NCBI GenBank assembly: GCA_016617855.1
Contig: JAECUM010004299.1
Span: forward strand, 1 to 64,000
DNA from: Megalonaias nervosa
Taxonomy: Eukaryota > Mollusca > Bivalvia > Unionida > Unionidae
Length of the DNA stretch: 64,000 bases
Direction of reading: 5' to 3'
The position numbers were made by a program, and so were the translations under genes. Position 1 is the first letter of the stretch, and the number at the start of each line of letters is the position of its first letter. Below, in pieces: positions 30,041-44,044 of the stretch. The notes below the pieces were generated by a model. The model saw only the letters and a list, made by a program, of their open reading frames with translations, was not told where the DNA came from and did no database searches.

Positions 30041-32110
30041 TTTATCCTTGTTGACAATGAGTCCATTACTGAACAGAAGCGAAATAAGGAATAACAAATC
30101 CCAGATACAAAATCTGAAGGAAGAGTCAATATCAAAATCCTCTGGGTAGAATATTTTGATCCATGAGTGGGCTATGGACTCTACTTACATCTTTCATTTT
30201 TATGGCTACCATATATTTAGACCTCAATATCTCGAAAACTGCTTTTACAGCTGAAGAAAATTGCCACTTAGAAACTCTTAATGAGAGTTTGAAATCAAAA
30301 TTTTCTAAGGAGGGGAATACGTGATGAAAAACATTGTTAGAACGAGCCCTCTTGTACTAGCGTTATACAGCCGGTACCAATAAGGACCGTCCTGTTTCTC
30401 CTGTTCGTCTCGATGAATTCCGTCCATAATTCTTCTGAAAGACAATGGGATAAGCAGATACCAAATCACAAGAAGGCTCCATATCAAAGTCCTTTAAGGA
30501 GGGAATATATTAGGGCTCATATGTGGGTGCAAGATTTAAGGAATAGCTATACAATTATATATTTACGTACGATAGCTATACAATTATATATTCACACTCC
30601 TATTTCTCAAAATTGGAGCGATGCACTGTCGCTAAATTACATTATTGGGGCAAATATCTAAATAAAAACATTCAAAAGGTATTGAAATAAAAATCCTTTA
30701 AGTAGGGGTTTAATTTATGCAGAATGTTTATAGAATCGATCCAGAAGTTATCTGCTTTACACAGCTGGTAGCAATAAGTTTCCTCTTGTTTCTCTGATTC
30801 TGATGGACGAGTTTTGTAATATCCAATATGGGTTTTGTCATTGCTACCATATATGTATCCCCCTGTGTTACGAAATTCGCCAGACAAAAATTCGCTAAAT
30901 TTTACCAACTGTTTGAGCAGATCACTGACTTCATTTGTTGAAAAAGAAGTTTAAATCAAATTTGTCTAAGTATGGGTTCATTTATTGATAGAATAAGTGA
31001 ATGTACCAGTTTATGGTACTGATATCCATAAGAACCGTTCTATTTCTTTGATTCCTCCGAAAGAACTGTGTCCATACATATTCTGAAAGTCGCAGATATC
31101 CCTAGGAACATTACATCAAAGAATGTTCCATGTCAATAACAATGTTAGGGGATTATATGGTCCATATATAGACTTATGGCTTCAATATCTTTAGCCCTTC
31201 GAAATCGTCTCGACGAATTTTCCCTGACGTTCTCCTACTGTTGGAGCGGACACCAAACTAGAATCATTCAAAGAGGAGTTGAAATCATAATCTTGTAAGT
31301 AGGGGTTCAGTTGGTTCAACCCGTTGATACAATCGATCCACAAACTACCTGCTTTCTTCTAGCTGGTACCCATAAGCTGCCTCTTATTACTCGGATTAAG
31401 CGTAACTAATTCTGTCGATACTTCTTCTCGGTTTAAACATATCCCTGGATACAAAAATCTCAAAAAATGTTCCATGTCAAAAGCATTTGCGGGCATAATG
31501 TTAAGACCAATATTTGAACGTAAGATTTAATCCCCTTACAGCCAATGTTATATTACCCGTAAATATATTTCTTGTTTTATCGACATCGGCAAATTGTATA
31601 TAGAATCTCTGATTCCGTTGGAAGAAGTTTAAAAGTACTTCGTCTGGAGGTAGATATTCCTAGGTATAAAATCTCAAATAAGGATCCACGTCGAAATTAT
31701 TTGAGGAGGTAATGGTAGCATCCAATCGTTGACGTAAGATTGAATCCTGTTATGGGTTTTGTTATGGCTTCCATATATTTAGCCCCCTATTTTCGCGAAA
31801 TCGGCTTGACGAATTTTCTCTAGACGTTTACAACTGTTGAAGTAAATAGCTAACTAGAATCATAGTGGGGATTCAGTTTGGCATGCATTGTTCATATAAC
31901 CTGTCCACTTTGTGCCTCCTTTAAATAGGCGGTACCCCAACCACCACCACCACATTTCCCTGGCTCCCTCAAAGAATTTCGCCGATATTTCTCTTGTGTG
32001 TCGAAAACACCCCTAGGTACAATATATCAGAATGATCCATGTCAAAATCGTTTCTTGACGGGTTTGTATGGTCCATATATGGGAGTAAGAGATACTCTCC
32101 TTATGATCTT
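30040..32110. repeat. Highly diverged tandem repeat, unit about 300 bp
   Basis: Motif sets recur in order: AAGTAGGGGTT-like words at about 30309, 30690, 30968, 31293 and 31864 (spacings 381, 278, 325 and 571, the last near twice 285). Each is followed by an AGCTGGTACCCATAAG-like word, a CTTTGATTC-like word, CCATATAT and CTCGACGAATTTT-like words. No ORF is conserved across units. It looks like an old satellite or eroded multicopy element. Confidence 0.6.
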
Positions 32111-32479
32111 TGTGATAATAGTTTACTTAAGGTGGTGGTCGACATCTTTGACCGAACATTGTCTTCAAAGTATAATAGAAGTTTATCATGTCATTCACGT
32201 GTGCATAGGACTGAATATCGTATGCCTTGTTGCTCAGCCATGTTTGAGTTTGCATTGAACAGTCCTTTGATGCTGTTGAAGGCTGCCTTCTTAGACGATG
32301 AAATACAGGCTTATTTTTAGCCAATGTTTCTCATTCATTAGTCTCTGCATGACAGCATTGTTATCACCAAACCAGTCTTGATGTTTATGCTTGATGGGAC
32401 TGAGGGTTTGGGCTTGTAGCTGAGTACAATGAATCTCTGAATGATGACCAGTGTTCCTGGATATTCTCGGAGTTCACAT

Positions 32480-33480
32480 CAATTGTTTCTAGTTGACATA
32501 TGTATTACAGTGTCCATTTCAATTTGAGGATATTTAGCGTTTTGACCACTTTTTGCCTCGTGTTTGTCCGATAGAATGAATCAGGATATTGACCTTGGAG
32601 ATTCTGGGCATGTGGTCAGTCCATCATTCTGTTTCTTATCATGGCCTTCGTCACTTGGACATCCTACCAGTCTCTTCTCTTGACGGTAACGTAGTCACTT
32701 AGATGCAAATGCTGGGCGCATCGGTGAATCGAATACTTCTTGTTACGGTTTGGCAGGCGGAAGACCGTCATGGGGGTTTTAATAGGTCGTGTTCAGCGCA
32801 TTTTCTCAGTAAGAGAAGTCCATGTTTGTTGCATTTACCAAAGTCAGTTTTGCTAATAACACCTGGCCATGTCTGGTGATCTGTCCAACTCTATCACTGA
32901 AGTCTCAAAGGATGATGAGCTTGTCTAACGTTGGTGCTACTGTGATAAGAGACTCCGGGTATTAATAAAATTTGTCCTTGATCTCATCTGGGTTGGTCTT
33001 GGTGGGTACATGGGCACTGATGATAGTTGCCTGTCTTTTTCAGACAGTGTGAGTACGGCATTAATCTGACATTCGTGTCCTCTTGCAGATTTGTGAGTTA
33101 GCTGAATAGCTTTGATTTGATGACAACTCCAACACTAACTTCATGTCACTCTTTCTTTTTACTTCGGTGACTCCAAAATGTCTAGCCGGCTCCAGATTCG
33201 GTGGGTTATCTATTCTCATTTAGGCGCGTTTCACACAAGGTTGCTATCCGGATTTGAATATGCGATGTTCTCTACGAACTAGAGTAGTTCTTCTCTCTGG
33301 TCTATCTGCTGATGTACCCATCATTAGGGTGCGCATATTCTAGGCATCGATAGTGAGCTGCGTCACTTTTGTCTTCTAGTTAACTTTTCGACTGCTAAGG
33401 TGTATGCTGAACATGGTTAAGGTGAAGTGGGCAATATTCAGGTCACATTTTCTAGCCCATTAATCATGCTACGGAGGTGA
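32480..33480 (-). pseudogene. Remnant of a non-LTR retrotransposon endonuclease region
   Basis: On the minus strand, frames broken by many stops contain TIISAHVPTKTNPDEIKDKF, an aspartate-phenylalanine catalytic-type segment and a downstream LRYRQEKRL segment, matching the APE endonuclease of LINEs that carry an RTE/CR1-like layout. It has no open frame. The two LINE copies at 53-54.8 and 59-60.6 kb carry the RT end of a similar element, but relation was not tested. Confidence 0.6.
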
Positions 33481-36400
33481 ACATTGTGATCTTTAAATGG
33501 GCTGACTGTGGGAGGGGAATAACGTCATGACTTACGCGTGAGCTGGATTTAAGTGAGGAAAGGCTGCGCAAAGCCACCCTCACTCTCTCGTCCAGACATG
33601 TTTGAATCCGACGGTTCTGCAATATCGCGACGTCTGAAGAAAATCCATGATGCAGTGGATAGCGTTTAGGTCCTACTTCACCTGCACTAATGGCCTGTGC
33701 TATCCACGCAGCTTTTACCATCTTCCGCCTGATCCAACAAAGATGGCTTTTCAGAGGGAGCCTGGTTTAGCTGTCTACTCCAGATCAACAGTCAGAGGCA
33801 TTGTCGTCTACTGTAAGTTGTGGTAGCAGGAGTAGCCCGACCTCACCGAAACGACCGTACAGTTTTTAAAGAAATACAAAGGCTGAGGAAACAATGCAAA
33901 AGTTTTCCTTATTTTCCTTTGATCAACAACCATAAAGAGTAACATACGAGTCCATTGAGCATGTCCGAATGAGTTTTTCAGTGTTGTGTTTCGTGTTCAA
34001 CCTCGGAAGTATGGATATGCTCATAAGCTTTACTAACTCCAACGGAACTCACATGGCGTAGAATTGCGCTGTCGAGGCAGCATTTTGTTTCTGGCGCAGT
34101 AAAAGTGTTGACTGGAGACAAAAATCTCCAAATTTCAGAGCTTTAGGTATGGTTACTGAGAAATTATTGAGAAAATTGTTTTATGATAATCTTCCAACAT
34201 GCATGGGTGATTTACTTCCAATATTAGAATGCACGGCTAGATAGGTCAGAACATGAAAATCGCCCTGTAGATTTTGTTGTCAAACCTGTCTTGAGTCTGA
34301 TCATGTATATACTTCGGTCGCGAAAGGGAAATCGGTTAACGCATTGAAAAGCATTACGACGCACACAGCCTTACTTCATCGCGGCTCTATATATTAATTA
34401 TTCCCATAATGTCTTTTTAAATATGGCATGGTGCACCCGCCGCATGCAGAGTAAATATTACCTTTCTCTTAACTTACCTTCACTTGGATCGCCTATTCAT
34501 CTTTTCTACTATTAAATGTTTTAAATATAGTTTGATTGATATTTAACAGTACATCATTCAGATGGCTGTTCGACACAATACTCGATGCCTCTATCGTCTA
34601 TGATTCTTTTGATCCTTCGCTACATTGCACTGGAGACCAAATAAATGAGAATGTTGACAGATAACGACGAGGATTTTTAATCTTAGTCCTGTCGTTTAAG
34701 GAGTATTTATAGTTTCAGTGGTGATATTTAAGTTAATGCACATTTTCTCAGGTACATTATTGTCAGAACGTTATCTAAAAGCAGATTAGCTTCAAGTATA
34801 TATGCCAGGTCCATTGATTTATCTGCATGTCATTATACTTCTAATTCTTTCTTTACCAGCATCAGCCATGTTGTGGCAATCTGATTGCCACTTAAATTTC
34901 TTCTTAAAATTATTTCATGTTCTTTATATTAAAAAAAAAATTATAAAAATAAAAACGTAAAAGAAATAAAATCCAGTGTAAACTTCCGGCAAAAGAAATC
35001 AAAAGAAGATTCAAATTATAATTCGGATAGCACTAATATCAGCAGGTTAAAAGTCAAAATCAAGGAACAAATGCAAGAAAAGATTTACTATTAAATTTTA
35101 AAAATCTCAGAGGTTGTTTTCAAATGCAAAATTCCAAGAAGGATACGAATTAATTCGCATTGAAAATAATTTGGATTACTGACCTACTTTGCAAAGATTT
35201 GTTACATTGAGACAATCTGCGATTTCGTACCAAGAACATAGGTCTCGGGGAAATCAGTACCTTCGGTAATAATAATAATAATAATAATAATAGCAACAGC
35301 AGCAGTAGCTGAGGTGAAGTTGTGGTGAATTCATTCCAAGTATGTTTTGTACATCCTATATGTAGCAGATATCTGCAGTAATAAATTATTTTAATACCCA
35401 GTGACAAAAGGTTCTGCTATAAACAATCATTTGTAATTGTGAAAACAATTGCTTTTTATGCTTAACGTTTCACTCAAATACACTATTTGCTTTTGTTTAT
35501 CAAGTTATTAGAAATAAACGGAATTAATAATATGCTAAACCTGTGTTTAAACCCAGCAAAGGTGATACTACATTCCTGCAACCTATTGTGTGAATTAGAC
35601 AATGTGATCTATTATCTGAAAATGGCTTGTTTATTTGGATGATTATTCAAACTCTTATCTCAAAAGGAAATCTTGATTTAACTGAGTGAAAATGATCGAA
35701 CTGTGCATATACGAAACCTATGTCTTGAAAAAATGTTTGATTTTGCTTATGTCTTACATTTACTTCATAACTGGATATATCTAGACACTGGGCTTATCAA
35801 TGGCATTATCAGTTAAGTGGGATCGATGAGTGAAGAGTGGAACATGATGATATGTGGTGTTGAATTAGATACTGAACTTTTACTTATCTTGTTTTCAGAC
35901 ATCTTGAAGATCAGCAAGTGGGTCTCACTGGACAAAGGCAAGTGTGAAGTGAAAGTTTAGTAACTAGATTCTATTTTTCATTTGTACTTTGTAGAACCCG
36001 TATTTAATGCTCCAGTGTGAGAGGTTCTACAAATATAATTTGTGCTTGCATGTTACTGCGACTTTGTTCCTTGACAGACTTGCATTTTTACAAGTGAAAT
36101 ATATGGTTGTTTTGTATTGCCATATTTGACCTTTCAACATATCTATTTCGTTTTCATACGGTTGTTCGATGCTTGTGGTTGGCCGTCTTGCAAATATTTT
36201 TGCTCATGACGTCATTCACTGGTATTATGCATCGAGGAAGAAGTTCGGGTATGAGGGTGAGTCTCTTATGAAAATATGTACAACAACCGCAGTTTTATCA
36301 AAGGGAACATAGCTTTGAAAGAAACGAAAGTAGTATTTTGATTGAGGAATGACAAACATTACGTCGAAAAGTTCCCATCTTGCTGAATGTTCAGTCAGTT

Positions 36401-36550
36401 TTGCAGACGAGTGTTTTCGTGAATCAGAACAAGATTCCAGTACTGCAATACCTTTAGTGTCCCAGTGGAATGGAGAGGATAGTGCAAGGGATCTGGACAT
36501 ATGCCAGAGATGAACCAATATCAGAACCAAATGATTATAGATCTACTGTC
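33481..36550. other. No recognisable gene
   Basis: Only short non-homologous frames. A (TAA)n microsatellite lies at about 35265-35291. Confidence 0.5.
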
Positions 36551-36559
36551 TAAATACCC

Positions 36560-37760
36560 GTAATGCTTTGACTTGGAGACCAGATCACACAGCTGGATTG
36601 CAATATGGTATCAAACCGGACACATCTGTGGCAATAAAGCTACCTGATACCCTTTAGTGCTCAGAGTTTAAGTAGATGAGGAAGTAAAACAAATACTAGA
36701 CTTAGGTGTTAAGTGAACCTTCAAAGTCCCCATGTTCATTAACTCTATTGATTCAAAGGAAAAAGGACGGAAGTGCTCTATTTTAAACAAGTCAGTACTT
36801 GATGCAGTGTCGATGCCCAGCTAAGAGAGCATGTTCGCAATGTTAGCTATCTACAAATATTTTTTGAAGTTACACGCGACTAAGAGTATTGGCAGGAACT
36901 ACTTTAAGATAACACAAAAGAGTTAAAGGCATCTGCCACCTCAATTCCTGTTCATTGTCCTGCCCTTCAGACTTGTTAACACCGGAACGATCTTTGCAGT
37001 CATATACGGAGATTAATAAAGGGAATATAAAATATTGATTACTTTGCAGACTAAATTTTCATTTTCACTCAGCATAATCTCTTCAAGAATTACAAGTGTC
37101 AAAACTCAAAGGGAAACCAACTCAATGTAGCTTTGCGCGTTCAGACTTGGGATGTCTTCATCATGTATTCAGCCGGTCGAAGCAGTTAAAACAGCATCTT
37201 CGAAAAATCCAGACAATCTTATTCGCTCCCAGAACCGATTCCAAGAAATAGGTCGGGTCATTTATGGGGGTGGTTGAGCTCCACTGGAAGTTTGTTCACA
37301 AGTTGGCCACAATAGCTAGCACATTGACCAATTTAGCAACCAAAAAGGGTGTGGGAGCACCCTACAAGGTCACTTAAGGTCCAAAGAAAGTTTTGAGTAC
37401 GCTTAAAGAAACACTGGGGTGGAGGCCAATCCTTAATCTTCCAGAGTTATGAAAACTTTGTATTGAAAACTGATGCTTCATACACTGGTTTAAGGACAGT
37501 TTATTAGTGAAATCAAATAGGGAAATGTTAATTATAGAGGACACTACACCAATGATTGAAAAAGAGTGTTTGGCAGTCTTATGAGGAACATATGTAATTT
37601 CCACATATACCTGTTTGGAAAGAAATTCGTTTTCAAGACTGACGAGGCAACTCTCACTCATCTGGGTAAAGCTAATTGCAAATGCAAGACTAATGCGTTG
37701 GGCGTTGGCATTTGAACCTTGACGAATTAATACAGGCAATTAGAGCATCTGAAAACGCGG
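36560..37760 (+). pseudogene. Ty3/gypsy reverse transcriptase and RNase H remnant
   Basis: In shifting frames the + strand shows RT segments (a LDLGV then LIQRKDGS start, AMLAIYKYFLKL, VLPFRLVNTG), an RT thumb region and an RNase H-like LKTDASYTGL-type segment near 37470, then CLAVL near 37570 and KTDEATLTHLGKAN near 37630. Order RT then RNase H is normal for LTR elements. No integrase or LTR is visible around it. Stops are frequent, so it is old. Confidence 0.65.
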
Positions 37761-37764
37761 GCGC

Positions 37765-38858
37765 AGGTCATTTAAATATAAAATGATTTTTTATATCATG
37801 CGATGAATTGTGATTTTTTACACTAGCAATGCTACGGAATGATGGACTGTTTATTTACTGTTGCATTATATTTGCATGCACATACAGTATATAGTACCCT
37901 TGAACTTATTTTTACTATTCCTCAGACAGCTTGATCCATTTTGTTTGTTGTAGTTCTATTACAATAACTAGCGAATTGATTAACACCGAGACGAATTCAT
38001 ACGCCATATCAAACGAAAACCACCGAGCAAACCAAGAATAGGGTCTTGCACTTATTATGCTTTCAAATTATTGTTGATAAATATCATAAATGTATTTCAA
38101 ACAAATTGTTTTTTTTTAATTTATTTTTTTTTAAAGTTTAATTCAATGCTTTGAAGACTATTGGTACGCGAACGTCATTGAAGCTATTCCAATAGGTCCA
38201 TTCTGGTTGTGTGATACTGAAATCTATATCGATTAACCATTTAAGGTTAGATTGGTACGTAACAAATCTCTGTATCAGTCTACTGAACTCATAATAAGTC
38301 AATCATCAGTTCTACCTTCTTCTACTAAGGTCGTTCAGAGTATCAAACTAAACCTGTAAACTTTATGGTACCATCATTTTCAGGATCTGGCGCCATCTTG
38401 ATTAAACACTCCCAATTAATTACACAAAACTAATGCCTCACAACAAAATCCTACTCAATTAAAACTGACATACAATATGTAGCTGCCATAATTATAATGA
38501 TTAGCCTGTCTGAAAAGAAAGATCCATTATATTGTCGTTACAGCGGTTTCTTTATGACAAGTTTTGAAATATGAGGTCTACATGTATTCAGGTTGATATG
38601 TCTGATGAAACTGGTCGGAGCCTCGTGAATACTTAAATTTTAAAGTATCAAACTCGAAAGGGCAATTTTGCCATTTTAATGATAAAGCGTTGGTAGTACA
38701 GACTTTACTTGTCCTCCTCATTTTCAAAGATCGTCTCAGATTCCACCAGGGTCGCGGATTGTCTATAGTACAAGTTGTCAGAAAATTGCACATTTCAATG
38801 TCTAAAAAAGCGAAAGAGTTATAAATTCAAATAAAACAGCAATAATATTACACTTGAC

Positions 38859-38900
<42 letters not shown>

Positions 38901-39890
38901 CGTCGACGAATGTTATCTATTGTCAAATCTGACGTCAGCTCGTACGATTTGAAAAGCCACTTTATTACTGGCACATATTAATAGCTCATCAAAGAAATAA
39001 ATATGTCCATTGGTAGTAAATCAACACGTTGATCTATAATTGGTACTGCGTATCGTGTCAGAGAAGTTAAGCTGGCTATGTGAACGTTCATAAATAAAAT
39101 TCTTATTGACGTAATAAAATTTAAGTCTGTGATCTTCGGTGAAAGCCATAAAATACTCCAATAAATCTGAACCATTATATGAGGTTTATAAACCGTTGTT
39201 GGGTTCCGCTTGTGATGTGCACTTTTTGATATGTTAGTTATTCTATGTGCATGTCTTCCTAACGTTTCGAAAACAAATACATATATCTTTGCATTTATTG
39301 ATTTAATTGTAATTTGTCAAATGAAATTTCATCAAACGTTCTATAAATCTGATGCGAAAACAATTCTATTGTGTATCGACGATATAGTGTATATACTACC
39401 AATGTGCATGCACACGTAAATTGCCATCTGGTATTTGTCAGAAATATTTACTTGAAGATTAAAACAGTTCCTCTTCTCTGGTGTTTTTGAGAACGGCACG
39501 TTTTCTTCAAGACAAACATTGAAGTTATTCTTCGTTGAAATCTAGGTGATTAATTTACAAGGTAAATGCTGTATTTTTTGTCCTCTAGCAGACATCGACA
39601 GACAATGACACCTGACAAATGGGAAGAACATAAAACATGGAAGGTATTTAAATATCCACCTATTCTTTGTTATAATCTTAAAAAGATAATTAACAGAACT
39701 TGCAGATATTTGTTAACGTGTCCGGCAAAGATAAATTATAAAATAAAATCTTTCTAGCCTCCACCATATTGTAGAACTTAAACCATGACCTATTCGTGTC
39801 AGGTTTGATGCGTTGCTGTCCGAATTTTAAATTCGCGACAGTAAAACGACGATTTTGTTGCACGCAAATCTTCTGTTACAAGAATTATAC
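37765..39890. other. No recognisable gene
   Basis: AT-rich with no supported coding frame. A (GA)n run occupies about 38863-38898. Confidence 0.5.
38863..38898. repeat. (GA)n microsatellite
   Basis: About 18 uninterrupted GA units. Confidence 0.95.
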
Positions 39891-39897
39891 GCCCAAA

Positions 39898-40060
39898 TTA
39901 GTGCAGACATATTTTGGTAAGCGTTAAGCGGCTAGTGTTAGGACTGGTCGGCCTGGTGTCAGGATAATGTGACTGGGTGGAACATAATGCTACATATCTG
40001 TGCCATGATGCCCCAGTGCTAGACATCACTATAAATTGCCACACTGCAGACATCGTAGCA
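39898..40060. repeat. SINE- or MITE-like interspersed repeat
   Basis: Contains GGCCTGGTGTCAGGATAATG, then TGACTGGGTGG, and later CACTATAAATTGCCAC, words typical of an abundant repeat in bivalve and gastropod genomes. Boundaries are approximate. The family identity is from memory and was not checked. Confidence 0.5.
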
Positions 40061-40111
40061 ATATGACTGAAAATTTTTAAAGCTAAGTTAAAAATCCAGA
40101 TCACGCACAAA

Positions 40112-40114
<3 letters not shown>

Positions 40115-40148
<34 letters not shown>
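40115..40148. repeat. (AC)n microsatellite
   Basis: Uninterrupted AC run. Confidence 0.95.
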
Positions 40149-40150
<2 letters not shown>

Positions 40151-40384
40151 TTGTTTCATTTTTACGTTGCCTGACATTGCAAGCCTTGAAAACACTTTTG
40201 TTTTGACACTAATCTCTGATCAACCAAAATAAAATTTGTTTTAACAATCCTTTGGACTTAGCCTAAAACAAACGCTAGACCTTTAGTACTTCAAAGAATA
40301 AACAATAGTGCTTCTTCTTTACAATACCCTTTCTTTCCACTAACTATGTCTGTAATCGAAACATTGATATTATGCACGGATCCG

Positions 40385-40560
40385 CGTTCATACCGTGATT
40401 GACGTGCCAGACTCGAGACCGAAAAGGTGCAGGTTAGAATTCTGTCCAGATCAAGTTGGATTGACCGCCGTGGTGTTGCCCTGGACAAGGCGCTTTAGTC
40501 TAATTTCTTGGGCATGATATAACCTTTTCTGTGTTAATGTGCCATTGAACACGAAACCAA
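40385..40560 (+). repeat. tRNA-derived SINE
   Basis: CCAGACTCGAGACCG, then a degenerate B box (GGTTAGAATTC) and a tail region with GGTGTTGCCCTGGACAAGGC followed by GCTTTAGTCTAATTTC. This is the usual order in tRNA-related SINEs of molluscs and other deuterostome and lophotrochozoan animals. The 5' A box is poorly preserved. Confidence 0.6.
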
Positions 40561-42029
40561 GCCAAATACATTTATATTACACAATTCGTCTCAGATATAA
40601 ACCTGAAAGACACATACAGTAGGTGTCAGTCATTAATCACATAGCGGCAGACACGAGAAACAGTAACCTTGCATTAGCTAAAGAATTTTGAAAATGCTGA
40701 GGACATCTTTAATTGAACGTTAACTGTAAGTTGTATGACATTCTGTCAAGCAATTGTGACAAAGAAACAGTCTTGTTACAGACATTAAACGAATAATTTC
40801 ATACATTTGTAAAAAGTTTAAAATCTGATCGTGCGATGGAGACATATTTATTCGTTTAAAAATATCGTTAGTAGGCTACTTAGTCTCAAAGTATATAGAT
40901 ATTGTTTCCCCGATATCTATCCAACGCGTCATATGATGAGCGTAAGGGACACAATCGATAACTCCTAAATATAGTATATACGAAAGTTATCTCTCTTTGT
41001 CTACCCAGTTTGAGATAATGCACTACTCGCACATAAAAATCTAAAGATTTCACCAAATCAGAGAAGACAAAGATCAAGCGCACAATAATTTCGCAACACC
41101 TCGTCATGAACCTGGCTATATTTCAGACAGAGCAGGATTAAGTCAGCCCTCGACTTAAGTTTAAATGACTTAGCTTACATTTCCATTTGTTTGAACACCA
41201 AACCCCACTGATTTTAAAATCGAAATGCAGCATTGATAGAAAAAAAAATTGTACATAACTTGGTTGCAGATTGTTTCAACTAAACGGACACAACATGGGG
41301 ATGTAATATCGGCTTTAATGTGCGATTTTGACTGAAATGGCATGAAAACAGTGCATATGACATATGTTAGATGACCGCCAATCGACGATTGATAAGTGTC
41401 AGTATATGAATAAAACCCTGTTCGATGTTTCTTGCACAGGATACAGGTCGATACTGAATAATTTCATACATATACTAGTTATGTTGAAATCTTAACGCCA
41501 GGACGCGTATTGAACCTGTTTACTAGTTATGGTAAATTCTTAACGCCAGGACGCATAATGTCTCTGACTTTGTGGCAGACGGCAATAATTACGTTAGCAT
41601 ACCCCTTCCTGACAATTCTATAATAGACTATTGTATGCCTCGTGTATCGCATCATACTGGTCATGTTATTGATCCAGCTGCTTGATCTTTGTAAGAAAAC
41701 GTTTCGTAGAATTTTGAACGCATGGGTTAGTTATTATACTGGAGTTGGTGAATTCAGATTTATAAGCAATAGGGACACATACTTCATCAGTCATGGTAAT
41801 ATGCAGTAATTATTTCAGTTTTGTTAATACATTTTTGTGAGTCCTCCGAGTTGTTTGTTGACTTAAATGTAGATGCAATCATAGTGAAAAGATCATTTTG
41901 TACAAATAAAGTATCACAATTTTATGAAGTGCAAATGGGAGCCCAAATTAGGTATTGATTTTATGAACAAGCTAGTTTCGTTCCCCAGGAATTCGATGAA
42001 ATATTGTATTGTAATATTATTCAGATAAG
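40561..42029. other. No recognisable gene
   Basis: One short local duplication, CTTAACGCCAGGACGC, occurs near 41491 and again near 41539. No coding frame is supported. Confidence 0.5.
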
Positions 42030-42770
42030 ATCCACGATGTCCGATCCAACTGATATTCATGATGTCCAATCAAACTGATATATATATCGTCCGATCCAAA
42101 TGTAATCCATGCATGCTGTCCGATCTAAATGTGATCCACGATGTCCGATCCAAATGTGATCCATGATGCTTGATCCAACTGATATACATGTCGCCCGATT
42201 CAAATGTAATCCATGCTGTCCGATCCAAATATGATCTAAGATGTCCGATCCAAATGTGATCCAAGATGTCCGATACAAATGTGATCCATGATGTCTGATC
42301 CAACTGATATCCATGATGTCCAGTCTAACTGATATACATGACGTCCGATATAAATATGATCCATGATGTCCGATCCAACTCATATCCAGTATGTCCGATC
42401 CAAATGGACTCCATGATATCTGATCCAAATGAGATGAACGATGTCCGATCCAGTGTGATCCATGATATCTGATCAAAATGAGATCCATGATGTCCGATCC
42501 AATGTGATCCATGATGTGCGATCCAAATGTTATTCATGATGTCTGATCGAGTTGCGAAGTCTGATCCAAATGAGATCTATGATGTCCCATCCAGCTGATA
42601 TCAATGATGTCCGATCTAAATGTGATCTATCATGCCTGATCCAAATGTGATTCATCATGTTTGATTAAAAATTTGATCCATGATGTCTGAATCATATGTG
42701 ATCCATGATGTCCGATACAAATGTGATCCAAGATATCCGATCCAGATGTGATTGACGATACGTTTAACGG
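42030..42770. repeat. Minisatellite with ~24-26-bp unit
   Basis: Repeated GATGTCCGATCCAAATGTGA and CCATGATGTCCGATC words cover the whole interval, with unit variants (ATATCC, TCTGATC). Apparent long frames on the minus strand are repeat artefacts. Confidence 0.9.
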
Positions 42771-44040
42771 TTTGAGTATTAACTTATCTGCAGTAGGTCA
42801 CGCTGAGATTCTCCTTGTAACGCAAAGAAGTAATGAACTCGGTGCTGAAATATTTATAGAAGAAATTAAGTAGATCTGTATGGACAAATGCAACTATTCA
42901 GTTCTCATAGACCGTAATGTTATGTGGCCAAATTAAAACACTTTTATGGTAAGATAGGGAAATTAAGCGTACATCAATAGTTGTGTTGCTATTCGGGTAC
43001 AAACACGAATTAGCATCAGCTCATAGGGCTAACATGCGAAGACTCTTGGGGGACAACGGGAAATCCCATGTTGAATAGGCCCATAGGTTTAAAATGGAAA
43101 TGGGTTTATGGGGACAAAAGTGTTTGCAATGACATAGGGGTTTATAGGGACAGAGGGGTTGATAAGGAGAGAACGGTTTATACGGACAAAAGAGAAGGGT
43201 AATGACCTTCTTCAAAGTGTCTTGCCTCTCCACATAAATTATTCTCTTCCATATAGCTGTGTCCGTAATCTTGGCGATGGCCCACGATGTTGATCACATC
43301 AGATAGGCTGGAGTAAATAGCATTCCCGACATGAGTGCGGATGCCTCCAAACTTGCCAACTTGGTAGTCATCTTGTCAACAAGGTATGCATCTTGATTAT
43401 TATTGAGAACAGGATAAACAGTGATACAAGGCACTTGTATCTATAGCAAAAGGCGGGATTGAAACGGACTAATACGTTTCACCAATCCAAAGGTGCGTTA
43501 AGTAAATGAGTCAGAGCGCAGAGTCTCTCATCCAATCAGAAGAGGGTGGCTGCGTGATGTCCGATGCAGCATATTGGCGCGCTGACCATCAAAATCAGCT
43601 GATCTGTGCGACATAGTTATTACTACAAAAGGAATATCAGTAACAGGATAAGGAGTAGACTCGGTCGTGGAAAGGGCTTAAAAAGTTAAAGTTCATCATG
43701 TCAAATCCATGAGCTTGTCATAAACAAACATTCAACGGTCTTTTTTATACCCACATCTCTTAGAAAAGCGATACGACTCAAAGATTGTCAAATCAAGCAA
43801 AACTTAAATCCCTTTTCCCTGTGATTGAATGGTGTGCTTTAGTATTATCCAAAGTATTATAAACCAAAGCAAACACTTATGTTTCCTTTTTGCTATATTC
43901 TCTTTTTGAAATCACAATGAAAAATTCACAACTCATCACTAAAGTCCATTTGTTCTTTTTTTCACTGTCTGTCTCTCTTTGAATTTCTTCACTGGTAATG
44001 GCTATTCATGGGGAAATCTTCTGAATTTATTCATTGCCTA
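42771..44040. other. No gene; short degenerate G-rich repeat
   Basis: Near 43060-43200 GGGGACAAAAG, GGGGTTTATAGGGACAG and similar words repeat at about 25-30 bp. Otherwise nothing is recognised. Confidence 0.45.
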
Positions 44041-44044
44041 AATG

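Noticed and set aside
42057..42512. 151-codon frame rich in Ile-Gly-His-His
   Set aside because: It is the translation of a 24-26-bp minisatellite.
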